Below, in pieces: positions 54,610 to 64,000 of a stretch of 64,000 bases of DNA. Within the stretch, counting starts at the first letter, position 1; each line of letters begins with the position of its first letter. The notes below the pieces were generated by a model that was not told where the DNA came from, made no database searches, and was given only the letters and a program-made list of their open reading frames with translations. A program made the translations under genes and the position numbers. This DNA comes from CAWARU01 sp963784575. Lineage in GTDB: Bacteria > Pseudomonadota > Gammaproteobacteria > UBA6186 > Azoamicaceae. The stretch spans positions 2,418,001 through 2,482,000 of the forward strand of contig CAWARU010000001.1 of NCBI GenBank assembly GCA_963784575.1, written 5' to 3'.

Positions 54610-57600
54610 ATGTTGGCATTGATGATCTATTGTGCCCGAGCGGGAAATATAGTGCTAGAGTATATACTGAATATTTACCGGAACTGTAGGAGAATACATC
54701 AAAGCAATACAATAGACGAGATCATCCTCGAACCCGAAACTGCAGGAATTCAAAGAACAGGATTGCTTATTCAACAGCTCAAAACTTGTACTAACACAAA
54801 TAAAGAAGATGAAACCGAAACTCCCACATGTAAGGAGGGGATTTTTTGTGAAGCCTGTGACAGCAATAAGCGTTTATTTTTTCAAGCCTGTCTGGATGGA
54901 AATATATTGGGCATAACTGTTTTGCTTAGGGCAATCGGTTATAATAAAGTAAAAAATTTCAAAGATCGCGGCGGCGCAACCCCTTTTTTCTACGCGATAT
55001 GCGGTAATAATGTAGAAGCCGTATCAACCCTACTGCCACTTTTTGATATAAATTCAGAAGATTATTTAGGTTTTACTCCTCTTATGGAAGCAATCTTAGT
55101 GGGCGGAAGGGGAATCATGATGGTGGATTTTTTACTGGGAGAGGGTGCAAATCCTTACCATCTCTCTCGGATTGGGTTAAATCCCCTGTTGGCCGCTTGT
55201 CTTCAAGATAATGAAGTTCTCATATCGAGTTTAATAAGATATATGGATCTCCATTTAAATCCGCCCTCTGATCAAGTTTGGAATATCTTAGATCTGTCTT
55301 CAAATATCAGACTCTTCAAGTTGGTTGCAGAAAAAAAAACACGCTGATTTTCTTCTTCTGAAATCAAATAGTAAGGCAGCAGACAGAAAATGGAGACCCT
55401 TAGAGAAGAGAGATATAACTGATTCACACAGGTACGAAAAGCAACTACAAGATTTACGCGCGATCATAGCGAATCATATGCAGAATAGACAAAGCATAAA
55501 GTTTAAATCCGCGGGATCAAAGGAAGAGCTCACTATTCAAAAACTGGAAAGATTAAGACAGAACGCAAAAGAAGAACCTGCATTGACTGCTATCCTAAAT
55601 AATGATGTGCAGTCTTTGGCAAATCTCTTTGCTATTGGATTGAGTCCAAATCATTTCTTGCATTGTAAAAATGAAACGGCCCCCCTCTCACTCCTCTCCA
55701 TAGCCAGTGACTTAGGCAATTTAGAGATAGTGAAGGTTCTGTTAAACTGGGGAGCAAAGCCTGATGCAAAAATAAATTCAAAAATAGAGACTGAAAAATT
55801 AGATAAATCTGTCGAATCATCGACCTCGACGCAGGAGGATGATTTAGAAGAGGTAATCAGTAATTCTGATTCTTCGCTCTCTTATGCCATTCGATCGGAA
55901 CATGTCCAAATAGTGAAATTATTATTGGAACATAAAGCAAATCCGAATAAAAAGCTTGTCGATCATGCCACTCCTTTGCGTGAAGCTTGTGCTACAGGTA
56001 ATGGATTGATTGTTCTTGAGCTCTTGAAAGCAAAGGCAAATCCAAATGCTGCTTCGGCAAAATATGGGCCATTACATATCGCGGCGGAATGGGGTAACGT
56101 TGCTATATTTAGATTATTACTCAAATTTGGAGCAAAAGTAAATCTTACATTGAGCAAGCTTGGAACACCGTTAGACGTTGCCAGAAAATATAATCAAAAT
56201 GAAATTATCGCAATCATCGAGGAAGAAGAAGCCAAATTAGCAGCGATTTCTGCTTCACGATATAATGCAGGCGATCTGATCGACTCTTTAAAATTGTGCA
56301 GCAAGGATTTAGCCACAGCCTTGAAGCAATACGAAAATAAGAACGATGAAATTAAAGAAATATACGATGCAATCATGTCACTTCTGACACAAAATAACAA
56401 TAGATTAAAAGGTGCCGTGTACTCCACTCATAAGAAGAATACTGAAAGGAGTTGTAAGTCTTTTAAGGAAACGAATGAAAGGCGAGAAAAGGATACAGAA
56501 AACGCTTGGGAAAAATTGCTTCACAATTATGATGCCTTTACGAAAAAACACAAAGCTTTTGTGGACATATATGGCGAGAAAGCACCAGAGATCGAGGAAC
56601 TGATTTCTGATGGAGAATTAAAGTCTGCAAAATCTATGATCACAGAATTGCGAAAGCTATTGGAAGATTGCTTAAGTCATTGTAAGTTACTGAACGATCA
56701 GGACTTTGTGCCAATTTTAGATGGCTTGAAGCAGCAAAGAAAGGTTATCGATGAATGCATCGTAAGCAACAAACCAGACAGTAAACCTGACAGTAAACCG
56801 GACAATAAAAAAGAGGATGCTGTTCCAAAATCGATCAAAAACTATGATGCTTTAAAGGATAAAAATAGGCGTTATCAAAGGAAAATGCAGAAAATACTCA
56901 GGAGCGAAGGGGCAGAGGCAGTTTCAGTTCCCGGTATTTCAAAGCTGTTGTCAGAAGATAAGAAACTTCATAAAATAAAAAAAGAAGAACGAAGAATCAA
57001 GCTGCCCCCAAAGCCTAAACGCAAGATGACAGATGCAGTCATAACAAAAAAAGAACGTGCCAGACTCTCTGAATCTGAACCCTGGGTGGAACATGGAATT
57101 ATAGAACTTAAAGGCCCTGATGAACTGCAGATATTGCAAAGTAAAAAACAAGATAAGAAACGCATTCAAGAAAGCAGCAAGAATAGCGGCGGAGACAGAG
57201 ATAGCATTGGGTCGACTCGCAAACCAGCGATAATTTACTCACAAACCAAGGCCGTAGCAGTAAAGCCAAGTGGTCGATTTGAACCAGTCACCCTGAGTTT
57301 ACTATTGCAACTCGACTTAAAAATAGCATTAGAAGATGAAGTGTTGCTGCTAGAAAAATTGCTGACACATTATGACATAGTTGGAAAGACAAAATCAGAG
57401 CATGATGAATTTGCAGGGGCACAGGCTTTATTCGGTATTTGTGCGCGTCTCATGGAATTGCTGATGCAATTGCAGTTTGGTCAGCATCAATCAGGGTTTA
57501 AAGCTGTTCCAGAGGCATTAGCCAGAAAATTCCGTGATGTTGCTGCCCATGGTCTTAACATATTTTCAAATGGCCAAATTAACCCTGTTGATTTTGAAAC

Positions 57601-58072
57601 TTTAAAAATTCTCGCGAGCTTAATCCTGAACTTTTTGAAGGTAGAAAAAAGAAAGGCCAAGACTTGCACATTAAAACAATTAGCTGATATCATTCAGAGT
57701 GTGATGATGTCTGACAGATTTAAACCGTTTATGCAATATCAAATAGAACAAACTCCGAGCGTTGATGAATGCTTAAAGCAAATAGAGAAAGGTGCCGCAG
57801 TTTTGGTGCGAATTGCGAGCCTTTGCGATTTTACTCCGATAGAGATCAAAGTATTGGCAGAATGGACTACTTACGGTCGTTTAGGTGCCTTCTCAAGACA
57901 TATCAAAGATCGTTTTAGAGATATTTATAGATTAAATACAGCTTTATACGATGAATATATCAATAAGGGCATTGATTTTCGTCATGTAAAATCTAGCATT
58001 CAGGAAAAAATTAATTCAGAAATTCAAAAACTTGAAAAACCACAGAAACTGGTTGTGAAAAAGTTTTTTTAA
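54610..58072 (+). pseudogene. Ankyrin-repeat protein with C-terminal HEPN-like domain, paralogue A (frameshift at A9)
   Basis: GAGAGAGG lies before the ATG. Frame one (54610-55347) has a Cys cluster LKTCTN..TPTCKEGIFCEAC (~62-84) and ankyrin repeats (GGATPFFYAICGNNVEAVST, GFTPLMEAIL). It stops after a run of nine A (55331-55339). With eight A the frame continues EKKHADFLLL into the second frame (to 58072): more ankyrin repeats (SLLSIASDLGNLEIVKVLL, GPLHIAAEWGNVAIFRLLL), a coiled coil, then ALFGICARLMELLMQLQ and RDVAAH (Arg at 57533), DFRHVKSS and the tail VVKKFF. The tandem paralogue B shows the same order, supporting a single ~1,150-residue protein. Confidence 0.82.
55331..55339 (+). other. 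A9 homopolymer at the frameshift of ankyrin paralogue A
   Basis: Nine consecutive A where eight would keep the reading frame open. It is a likely slippage site for replication or RNA polymerase, or an assembly error. Confidence 0.7.
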
Positions 58073-58108
58073 AGTGTGAAAATGTCGGGTTAATTATAGG
58101 GGAAGCTC

Positions 58109-61100
58109 ATGCTGCAATTTTTACTGAGTATACTTCAGAAGTGTAGAAGAGAATTTATTAATTCAGGTTCTGGAGTCACCCATTCGATAACAACAGAAGC
58201 ACCTACAGTTGATTCGCTTATTAAGCAAATTAAAACCTGTACCAACATGGGTGCAGAAGCAGAAGATGAAAGCGATACCCCTTCCTGTAGGGAGGGCGCT
58301 TTCTGTGAGGCTTGTATATCTAATAAGCGCTTATTATTGCAAGCTTGCTTTGATGGAAATTTGCTGAGGACGACCTTGTTATTTTCAGCAATTGGCCCCG
58401 AACGAATACGAAAATTTAGGGATCGAAGCGGCGCAACCCCGCTGTTTTATGCAGCGAGAGGGGGTAATATACATATTGTATTAATGTTATTGAAGAATGG
58501 TTTGGATGTAAATGCACAGGATTATCTTGGATGTACGCCTTTCATGGATGCAATTCAATCTGAAAATATTCCTGCTATGGAATTATTACTTAAGGTGGGC
58601 GCAGATCCTCATCATCAAGCAGACATTACGCCCTTCATGGCCGCTTGTTTTATATCTAACCCTAAAATGTTTGCTACATTATTAGAATATATAAATTTTG
58701 AATTAAACCCACCCCCCACCTATGTATGGCAAATCTTGAATCAAGATCCGAACCCGAATTGTTTTAAATTGTTATCAGAAAAAGCGTTTGCCGATTCAGA
58801 GAAAAATGGCGTGAAGGGGGTAAACAATTTTCGGCCCATTGAGAAAAAAGATATGTATAATTCCGCTGATTATAAGACTCATACTGTACAAGCGCGCGAG
58901 TCATTTATGAAGGGGGCGCAAAGTAGAGCGGGGCTCAAATCTGATTCAATGATATTAAAACCTTCTCTATTTAGTCAAAAGAAGATGGTTTCCACACTGA
59001 AGGGTCCAGAAGAAGCTCTATTGGCGCTGATCTTGAATAATGATGCGCAAGAATTGAAAAAATTACTCGAAAAAGGTTTGAAACCGGATAGTTTCTTGCG
59101 ATTGGAAGGCGAATCCTTTCCTATCTCATTACTCTCCTTAGCATGTGATTTGGGTAATCTTGAGACCGTTGCAGTTCTCTTGACTTATAAAGCTGATCCA
59201 AATGTGATAGAAAACCAAAGCTTTTGGGAGGGAACATCAGCTCAGTATACAGGTGTACCAGATCATCATGCTGATTTACAAGAAAAATTTAAGAGTCAGT
59301 TAAACCGAAAAATTTATTCTGCGCTTAGACATGCCATTAGCAATGAGCATGTTCAGATTGTAAGTATTTTATTGGAACATGGCGCCAACCCGAACAAGAA
59401 AATAGACAGGACATGCGCGGATCACACGCCATTAATGCAAGCCTGTCTGACTACCAATGGATTGATAGTGTATGAACTGTTGAAAGCGAAAGCAAATCCA
59501 AATGTAGGAACAAAGGACAAGACGCCTTTGCATTATTCAGTTGAAATGGACAATGTTGGCACTTTCAAAATGTTGCTGCGATTTGGGGCCAAATTAAATC
59601 TCTCCCTCAGTAACACTGGAACACCGTTAGATGTGGCCAAGCGATTGCAGCGAAAAGAAATTATTGCAATTATCGAGGCAGAAGAAGCCAGATTAGCAGC
59701 CGCTGATGCTGCTCGCTGCAATGCTAGTGATCTTTTGGAGTCCTTAAAATCACTCAGCAAAGAGTTAACCAAAGCCCTGAATCAATATGAAAATAAAAAC
59801 GAGGAAATAAAAGAAAAATACGATGCTATTAAGGCGCTCTTAACACAAAACAACAATAGTTTACAAGGCGCCGTGTACTCAACGCACAAGAAGAATGCGG
59901 AAAGGAGTTGTAAGTCATTTAAGGAAACGAACGAAAGACGAGAGAAAGAAGCTGAACTGGCGTGGCAGAAATTGGTTCAAAATTATGATGCTTTCACCAG
60001 CAAACACAAAGTATTTGTGGAATTATATGGCAGAACTGCACCCAAAATAAAGACACTTATTTTTGAGGGAGAATTAGAATCTGCAAAATCTCAGATTGGA
60101 GATTCTGAAAAAGACACTGGATTTTTGTTTGAGTCATTGTACGGAAATCAACGATAAGGACTTTGTTCCAATCTTGGAAGGATTGCAAAAACAAAAGGAA
60201 GTCATTAATGAATGCATCGTAAGCTCTGGAGCAGGCAGCACCACAAAATCTGACGGAAAACCAGACATTAAAAAAGAGAAGGGTGGTTCTCCTTCCATAT
60301 CTCCTAGAGACTTTGAAACATTAAAGAATCAAAATAAACGGTATAAAGAGAAAATGCATAAAATACTCGAAAAAGAAGAAGCAGCTCCTGAAGCTGGCAT
60401 TTCGAAGCTGTTGTCAGAGGATAAGAAACTTCATAAATCAAAAAAGGAACTTGGAAGTATCAAGCTTTCTTCAAATCCTAAGAGAAAAATAACAGATGCT
60501 CTGATAGAAGAGAATGCAGAAACTGCCAGTCACTTTGAATCTGAAACTGGTTTTCAGCGCGAAGCTGTAGAACTTAAAGGTTTGGATGAATTGCAGGAGT
60601 TGGTAAGTGAGAAACAGCTTAGGAAGCGAAGGATAGATAGCAGAACAGAAAGCGGAACAGATATTGGAACAGATGGCAGAACAGGGAGCACGGAGTTGAC
60701 TTGCAAACCAGCGATACTTTACTCGCAAGCTGCGCCCGTAAAAGTAAAGTCAAGTAGCCGCAGAGAACCTGTCACACTTTATTCTCTATTACAGCTTGAT
60801 TTGAAACTTGCACTTGAAGACGATGTGCTACTCTTGGAAAAACTGTTAACCCATTATGATTTAAGCGGAACAGCAAAGTCTGAACATGATGAATTTGCTG
60901 GAGCACAAGCTTTGTTCGGCATTTGTGCTCGTCTCATGGAATTGCTCATGCAATTGCAATCTAATTATCAATCTGGACTTAGAGCAGTTCCTGAAGAATT
61001 AGCAAAAAAATTCCGTGATGTTGCGGCGCACGGTGTCAACATATTTTCTGACAGCAAAATAAGCCCTGTTGATTTTGAATCTCTGAAGATTCTAACAAGC

Positions 61101-61553
61101 CTGATCTTGACCTTTTTGAGATCAGAAAAAGACAAGGCAGCTCCTAGTATGTTAAAACAATCATCTGAACTCATCATTGGGGTTCTGATGTCTGAACGCA
61201 TGAAGCCATTCATGCAGCATCAAATAGAACAAGCTCCAAACCGTGAAGAATGCTTAAAGCAAATTCGGAAAGGTGAAGCTGACTTGGTACGAATTGCGAC
61301 TCAATGTGATTTTACCCCGATAGAAATCAAAGTACTGGCAGAATGGACCACTTACGGACGCTTAGGTGTTTTTGCTAGGGAAATCAAAGCTCACTTCAGA
61401 GATGTTTATAAAGCCAAAGCAAGCTTATACGATGAATATATCAAACGCGGCATCGATTTTCGCCATGTAAAATCTAGCATTCAGGAGAAAATTGGTACAG
61501 AAGTGCAGGCAATTGACAAACCAAAGAAATCTGCTGCCAAAAAGTTTGTTTAA
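58109..61553 (+). pseudogene. Ankyrin-repeat protein with C-terminal HEPN-like domain, paralogue B (one-base insertion)
   Basis: GGGGAAG lies before the ATG, only 36 bases after paralogue A. Frame one (58109-60157) has the Cys cluster IKTCTN..TPSCREGAFCEAC, ankyrin repeats (SGATPLFYAARGGNIHIVLM, GANPNKKIDRTCADHTPLMQ, KTPLHYSVEMDNVGTFKMLL) and the coiled coil. At 60098-60099 one G too many shifts the frame; without it, SAKSQI joins EILKKTLDFCLSHC of the second frame (to 61553). That part holds AGAQALFGICARLMELLM, FRDVAAHG (Arg at 61014), DFRHVKSS and the tail AAKKFV. The product is presumably a secreted protein; an RNase-like role of the C domain is hypothetical. Confidence 0.82.
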
Positions 61554-61659
61554 TTAATATGTAATTGCTAACTTCGAGTATCACTCGCAGAAATTAGTAT
61601 TTTGGTTGTTATAAAAAAATACCGAAGCAATCCAGATGGGTTTATAACTTGAACAGTTG

Positions 61660-62370
61660 CTATTCGAATTTTCTAGTTTTAATAGATTTCTCTTTTCCTG
61701 CTTCAGTCTCATCTTGTTCAACATCAGCTTGCTTTAGCTGTGTTTCCACTGGCTGCTGTTCTTGCGCCGGTAGCTGTGCTGCTTGCACGCCCGCGCCTTC
61801 AGCCTGGCAGGAGCAGTCCCTGCCATCAGCATCAGACGCAGCATTGGCGTTTAAAAATTGTCCAATGAGCGGCTCGCCAGGTTTCTTGCCGGTAATAATC
61901 GGATTTTCTGCATAATGCCCTCCGGTAGCAACAGCCATCAGCTCCAAAAATTTGGATAATTCAGTTTTGAAGTCAGTTTTTTCAGACTGTACCTTTTTTC
62001 TGATAGTTTCTGCGTGCTCTTTAAAAAAAACATCACCAACCTTATTTAAAATTTCCCAGGCTTCTTTGCAATTATTATTTCTCGCAATGCTTATCGCATA
62101 GTTTCCTTTAGTGGTTTTTGCTTTAATAATTTCAAGTCTATTATGTTTTTGTGCGAATTCAATAATAAAATTCAAGATTTCAGTTCTATTATATCTGGCT
62201 GCATAATGAATAGGATATGCGCCGCCAGAGCCTATAGTATTCATATCAATGTTCAGAGAGAGCTCTGTAAATTCTTTCAAATCACCATTTTTTGCAGCGG
62301 TGCAAAGTTTGTCAATTGGGCTCATTTTTGTAATGATGCTTGATTCAATTTTTGGAGCAGGGGTGGACAT
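61660..62370 (-). CDS. Ankyrin-repeat protein (236 aa)
   Basis: The start at ATG 62370 (MSTPAPKIESS) is set by a textbook GGAGG 6 bases upstream; the frame to 62418 has none. Two ankyrin repeats occupy residues ~17-90 (MSPIDKLCTAAKNGDLKEFTEL, GGAYPIHYAARYNRTEILNFI). A helical region and a Gln/Ala/Glu-rich disordered tail follow (CSCQAEGAGVQAAQLPAQEQ), ending KTRKFE, a variant of the KKFx ending found on its neighbours. It is convergent with paralogue B and divergent from the next ankyrin gene. Confidence 0.8.
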   Translation of the reverse strand: MSTPAPKIESSIITKMSPIDKLCTAAKNGDLKEFTELSLNIDMNTIGSGGAYPIHYAARYNRTEILNFIIEFAQKHNRLEIIKAKTTKGNYAISIARNNNCKEAWEILNKVGDVFFKEHAETIRKKVQSEKTDFKTELSKFLELMAVATGGHYAENPIITGKKPGEPLIGQFLNANAASDADGRDCSCQAEGAGVQAAQLPAQEQQPVETQLKQADVEQDETEAGKEKSIKTRKFE

Positions 62371-62671
62371 TGTTACCTCCAGGTAATAATAATGAAATAC
62401 GAGATTGATTAAGATCATAATTATGCCCAGTTTTTGCCGCCAGAGTCAATTGATTTAACAAATTTTTAAGGCTTTATACCTAATAATACTTAATATTTGT
62501 AACTACAAGAATATATCGAATCTTCGAATCCAGAGGACTTGATTCCCTTCTAAGAACGCTGTAATATCTTCCTTTAAACTCTCTAATATATCTATATCTG
62601 AAATATAATAGACTGATTTTTAATATAATTTACTGAATTTATTTAATTCATTAATTGATAAGGATACCCTC

Positions 62672-64000
62672 ATGATTCCAGCTCATAAGACAAAAACTAA
62701 GTTAAAAATGTCTGCACAGGTTGTACAGGCCTTAATCTCTGCAGCCTATATGGGTAATGCAGAGGAAGTTGCTGCATTAATCGAAGCTGGTGCCACAGTG
62801 AATCAATATGATGAGCACGGCGAAAGTGCTTTGATGGTCGCAGTGGTTCGGGGGCACGAAGCAGTGGTAAAAATCATATTGGCCGCCCAGGGTGTTAAAG
62901 TAGATCTGGCAGACAAAAAAAACATCACGCCCCTCATGGAAGCGGTTTATGAAGGACATGTCAAAATAGTGAAGTTGCTGCTAGAAGCCGGCGCTAATGT
63001 CAATGCAGAGGACAGTGATGGACAAACCCCCTTAATGAGGGCTGCCATAAAAGGAAACGAAAAAATCCTAGAAATATTGCTCGCAGCGACTGGAATCCAG
63101 TTGAATCACGTCAGCAAATTAAATTCAAACGCCTTAGGTATTGCGATCAAGCTTGGACACCCTAAATTTGCACAAAAATTAGCAGAAGCAATGATACTTA
63201 CCGCCACCAAAGGAAATCTCTTATATACTACAGTTTGTTATGATACGCCAACCGCCAAGGAGCTTACCGAATTTCTGATCAAGAAAAAAGCAGATATAGA
63301 GATGGGGACTCATTCAGGCGGTACTCCTTTGATGGCGGCTTGCAGTTTGGGGCATTTAGCTCATGTAAAAATGCTTTGTGATGCAAAGGCAAATGTTAAC
63401 GCTATCAATAACAATAATACTTTAAATGCTTTGAAAATTGCTACCTTAAATGGATTTTACCCTATTGTGCAATACTTGATTTCAAAAGGTGCTGATGTTA
63501 ACAAGAAAGACAATAATAATGAAACTGTTTTGATGTTTGCAATTAATGCAGTGCCTCCCAATCTAGAATTCATTCAAATGCTGCTGGATGCAGGTGCTGA
63601 TATTAGCGCACACAATTTAGGCGGTGCCACAGCTGTGACTGTATCTATCCTCAAAAAAAATCTGGCTGTTGTGAAATTGCTCATGGACTCTTGCTTAAAA
63701 AAGCTTAGAACAGACAATCAACAACAAATAGTACAAACTATTGAAAAAGCCTATCTGTCAACACAAGACTGCAGCAGAGCTTTGGATGTGGCTCTTGCAG
63801 ATGGCCATCATGAAGTTGCGACAGCCTTGCTTATTTGTGGTGCGAGCCTTGATTTTGGCAATCATGTTCAAACTCCCTTATTTACTGCTTGTGCGAATAA
63901 AGATATCCACAGTGTAGAATTGATGCTGCGTCGCAAAGTAAATCTTGAACTTGGCAATAAATATCAACAAACACCTCTTATGATGGCTTGTAACGAAGGT
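62672..64000 (+). CDS. Ankyrin-repeat protein, 5' part (runs off the window)
   Basis: ATG 62672 follows AAGGATA. The frame is open for 443 codons to the window edge. It is built almost entirely of canonical ~33-residue ankyrin repeats from residue ~20: HGESALMVAVVRGHEAVVKI, NITPLMEAVYEGHVKIVKLL-LEAGANVNA, DGQTPLMRAAIKGNEKILEI, GTPLMAACSLGHLAHVKML-like, and later ones with NNETVLMFAINAV. The repeats are closer to consensus than those of the tandem paralogues, suggesting a younger or better-preserved effector-type scaffold. The C terminus is not visible, so a HEPN-like or KKFx end cannot be checked. Confidence 0.88.
   Translation, partial: MIPAHKTKTKLKMSAQVVQALISAAYMGNAEEVAALIEAGATVNQYDEHGESALMVAVVRGHEAVVKIILAAQGVKVDLADKKNITPLMEAVYEGHVKIVKLLLEAGANVNAEDSDGQTPLMRAAIKGNEKILEILLAATGIQLNHVSKLNSNALGIAIKLGHPKFAQKLAEAMILTATKGNLLYTTVCYDTPTAKELTEFLIKKKADIEMGTHSGGTPLMAACSLGHLAHVKMLCDAKANVNAINNNNTLNALKIATLNGFYPIVQYLISKGADVNKKDNNNETVLMFAINAVPPNLEFIQMLLDAGADISAHNLGGATAVTVSILKKNLAVVKLLMDSCLKKLRTDNQQQIVQTIEKAYLSTQDCSRALDVALADGHHEVATALLICGASLDFGNHVQTPLFTACANKDIHSVELMLRRKVNLELGNKYQQTPLMMACNEG

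Noticed and set aside
1..64000. tRNA, rRNA, riboswitch or CRISPR features
   Set aside because: I looked for T-loop-like GTTCRANYC words with acceptor stems, rRNA-like blocks and regular spacer arrays and found none that I could support by eye; a covariance-model scan would be decisive.

Overview
The window looks like a chromosomal segment of an AT-rich, host-associated gammaproteobacterium, most likely an intracellular Legionellales/Coxiellaceae/Berkiella-type organism. This is inferred, not proven. The basis is the very low G+C, the density of eukaryote-like proteins (ankyrin, leucine-rich and Sel1 repeats, two Ser/Thr-kinase-like proteins, one LRR protein ending in a CaaX box), the PAS/LuxR-type regulators, the YjgN (DUF898)-M48 peptidase pair, several IS elements and many freshly broken genes. 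No rRNA, tRNA or CRISPR array was recognised.

Layout. 1-2.5 kb: tail of an acetyltransferase, an RNA-methyltransferase-like gene and small unknown genes. 2.6-3.85 kb: first copy of a 1,248-bp IS3-family element, inserted in the 3' end of an unknown gene. 4.7-5.8 kb: unknown genes. 5.89-9.19 kb: a four-gene Mu/Tn7-like transposition unit (DDE transposase, AAA ATPase, small protein, zinc-ribbon DUF6431-like protein) with imperfect terminal inverted repeats. 10.5-11.5 kb: HigB/HigA-like toxin-antitoxin pair with a frameshifted antitoxin, and a GIY-YIG protein. 11.8-18.5 kb: a sugar/inositol locus (FkbM methyltransferase, inositol-phosphate synthase, glycosyltransferase, DegT aminotransferase, inositol monophosphatase) interrupted by a divergent LRR-CaaX gene. 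19-26 kb: effector-like unknowns, a permuted NlpC/P60-like peptidase, an alpha/beta hydrolase and a PAS-LuxR regulator. 26.3-32.7 kb: one gene for a 2,138-residue Sel1-repeat/coiled-coil protein. 33-36.9 kb: HAD hydrolase, exported kinase-like protein, ankyrin pseudogene, ArfB and a small unknown. 36.9-38.4 kb: IS256-family element. 38.5-46.2 kb: Ser/Thr kinase, SDR, OsmC, YjgN-M48, exported nucleoside-phosphorylase-like protein and a LuxR-type regulator. 46.4-51.4 kb: ankyrin and LRR genes, one interrupted by the second IS3 copy. 51.5-54.3 kb: split nfeD, SPFH protein, a membrane protein and sixA with an internal stop. 54.6-64 kb: ankyrin genes, including two tandem paralogues that each carry a one-base frameshift.

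Two themes stand out. First, the repeat proteins look like a family of secreted host-interaction proteins built from exchangeable parts. The tandem ankyrin paralogues and the giant Sel1 protein share a C-terminal domain with an R-x4-H motif resembling HEPN ribonuclease-fold domains, and several unrelated repeat proteins end in K/R-K-F-x. Second, the genome appears to be eroding: two genes are cut by identical IS3 copies whose target duplications let the original reading frames be rebuilt, and the antitoxin, nfeD, sixA and at least three ankyrin genes carry single frameshifts or stops. Some of these lie in short homopolymers, so sequencing error or transcriptional slippage must be kept in mind.
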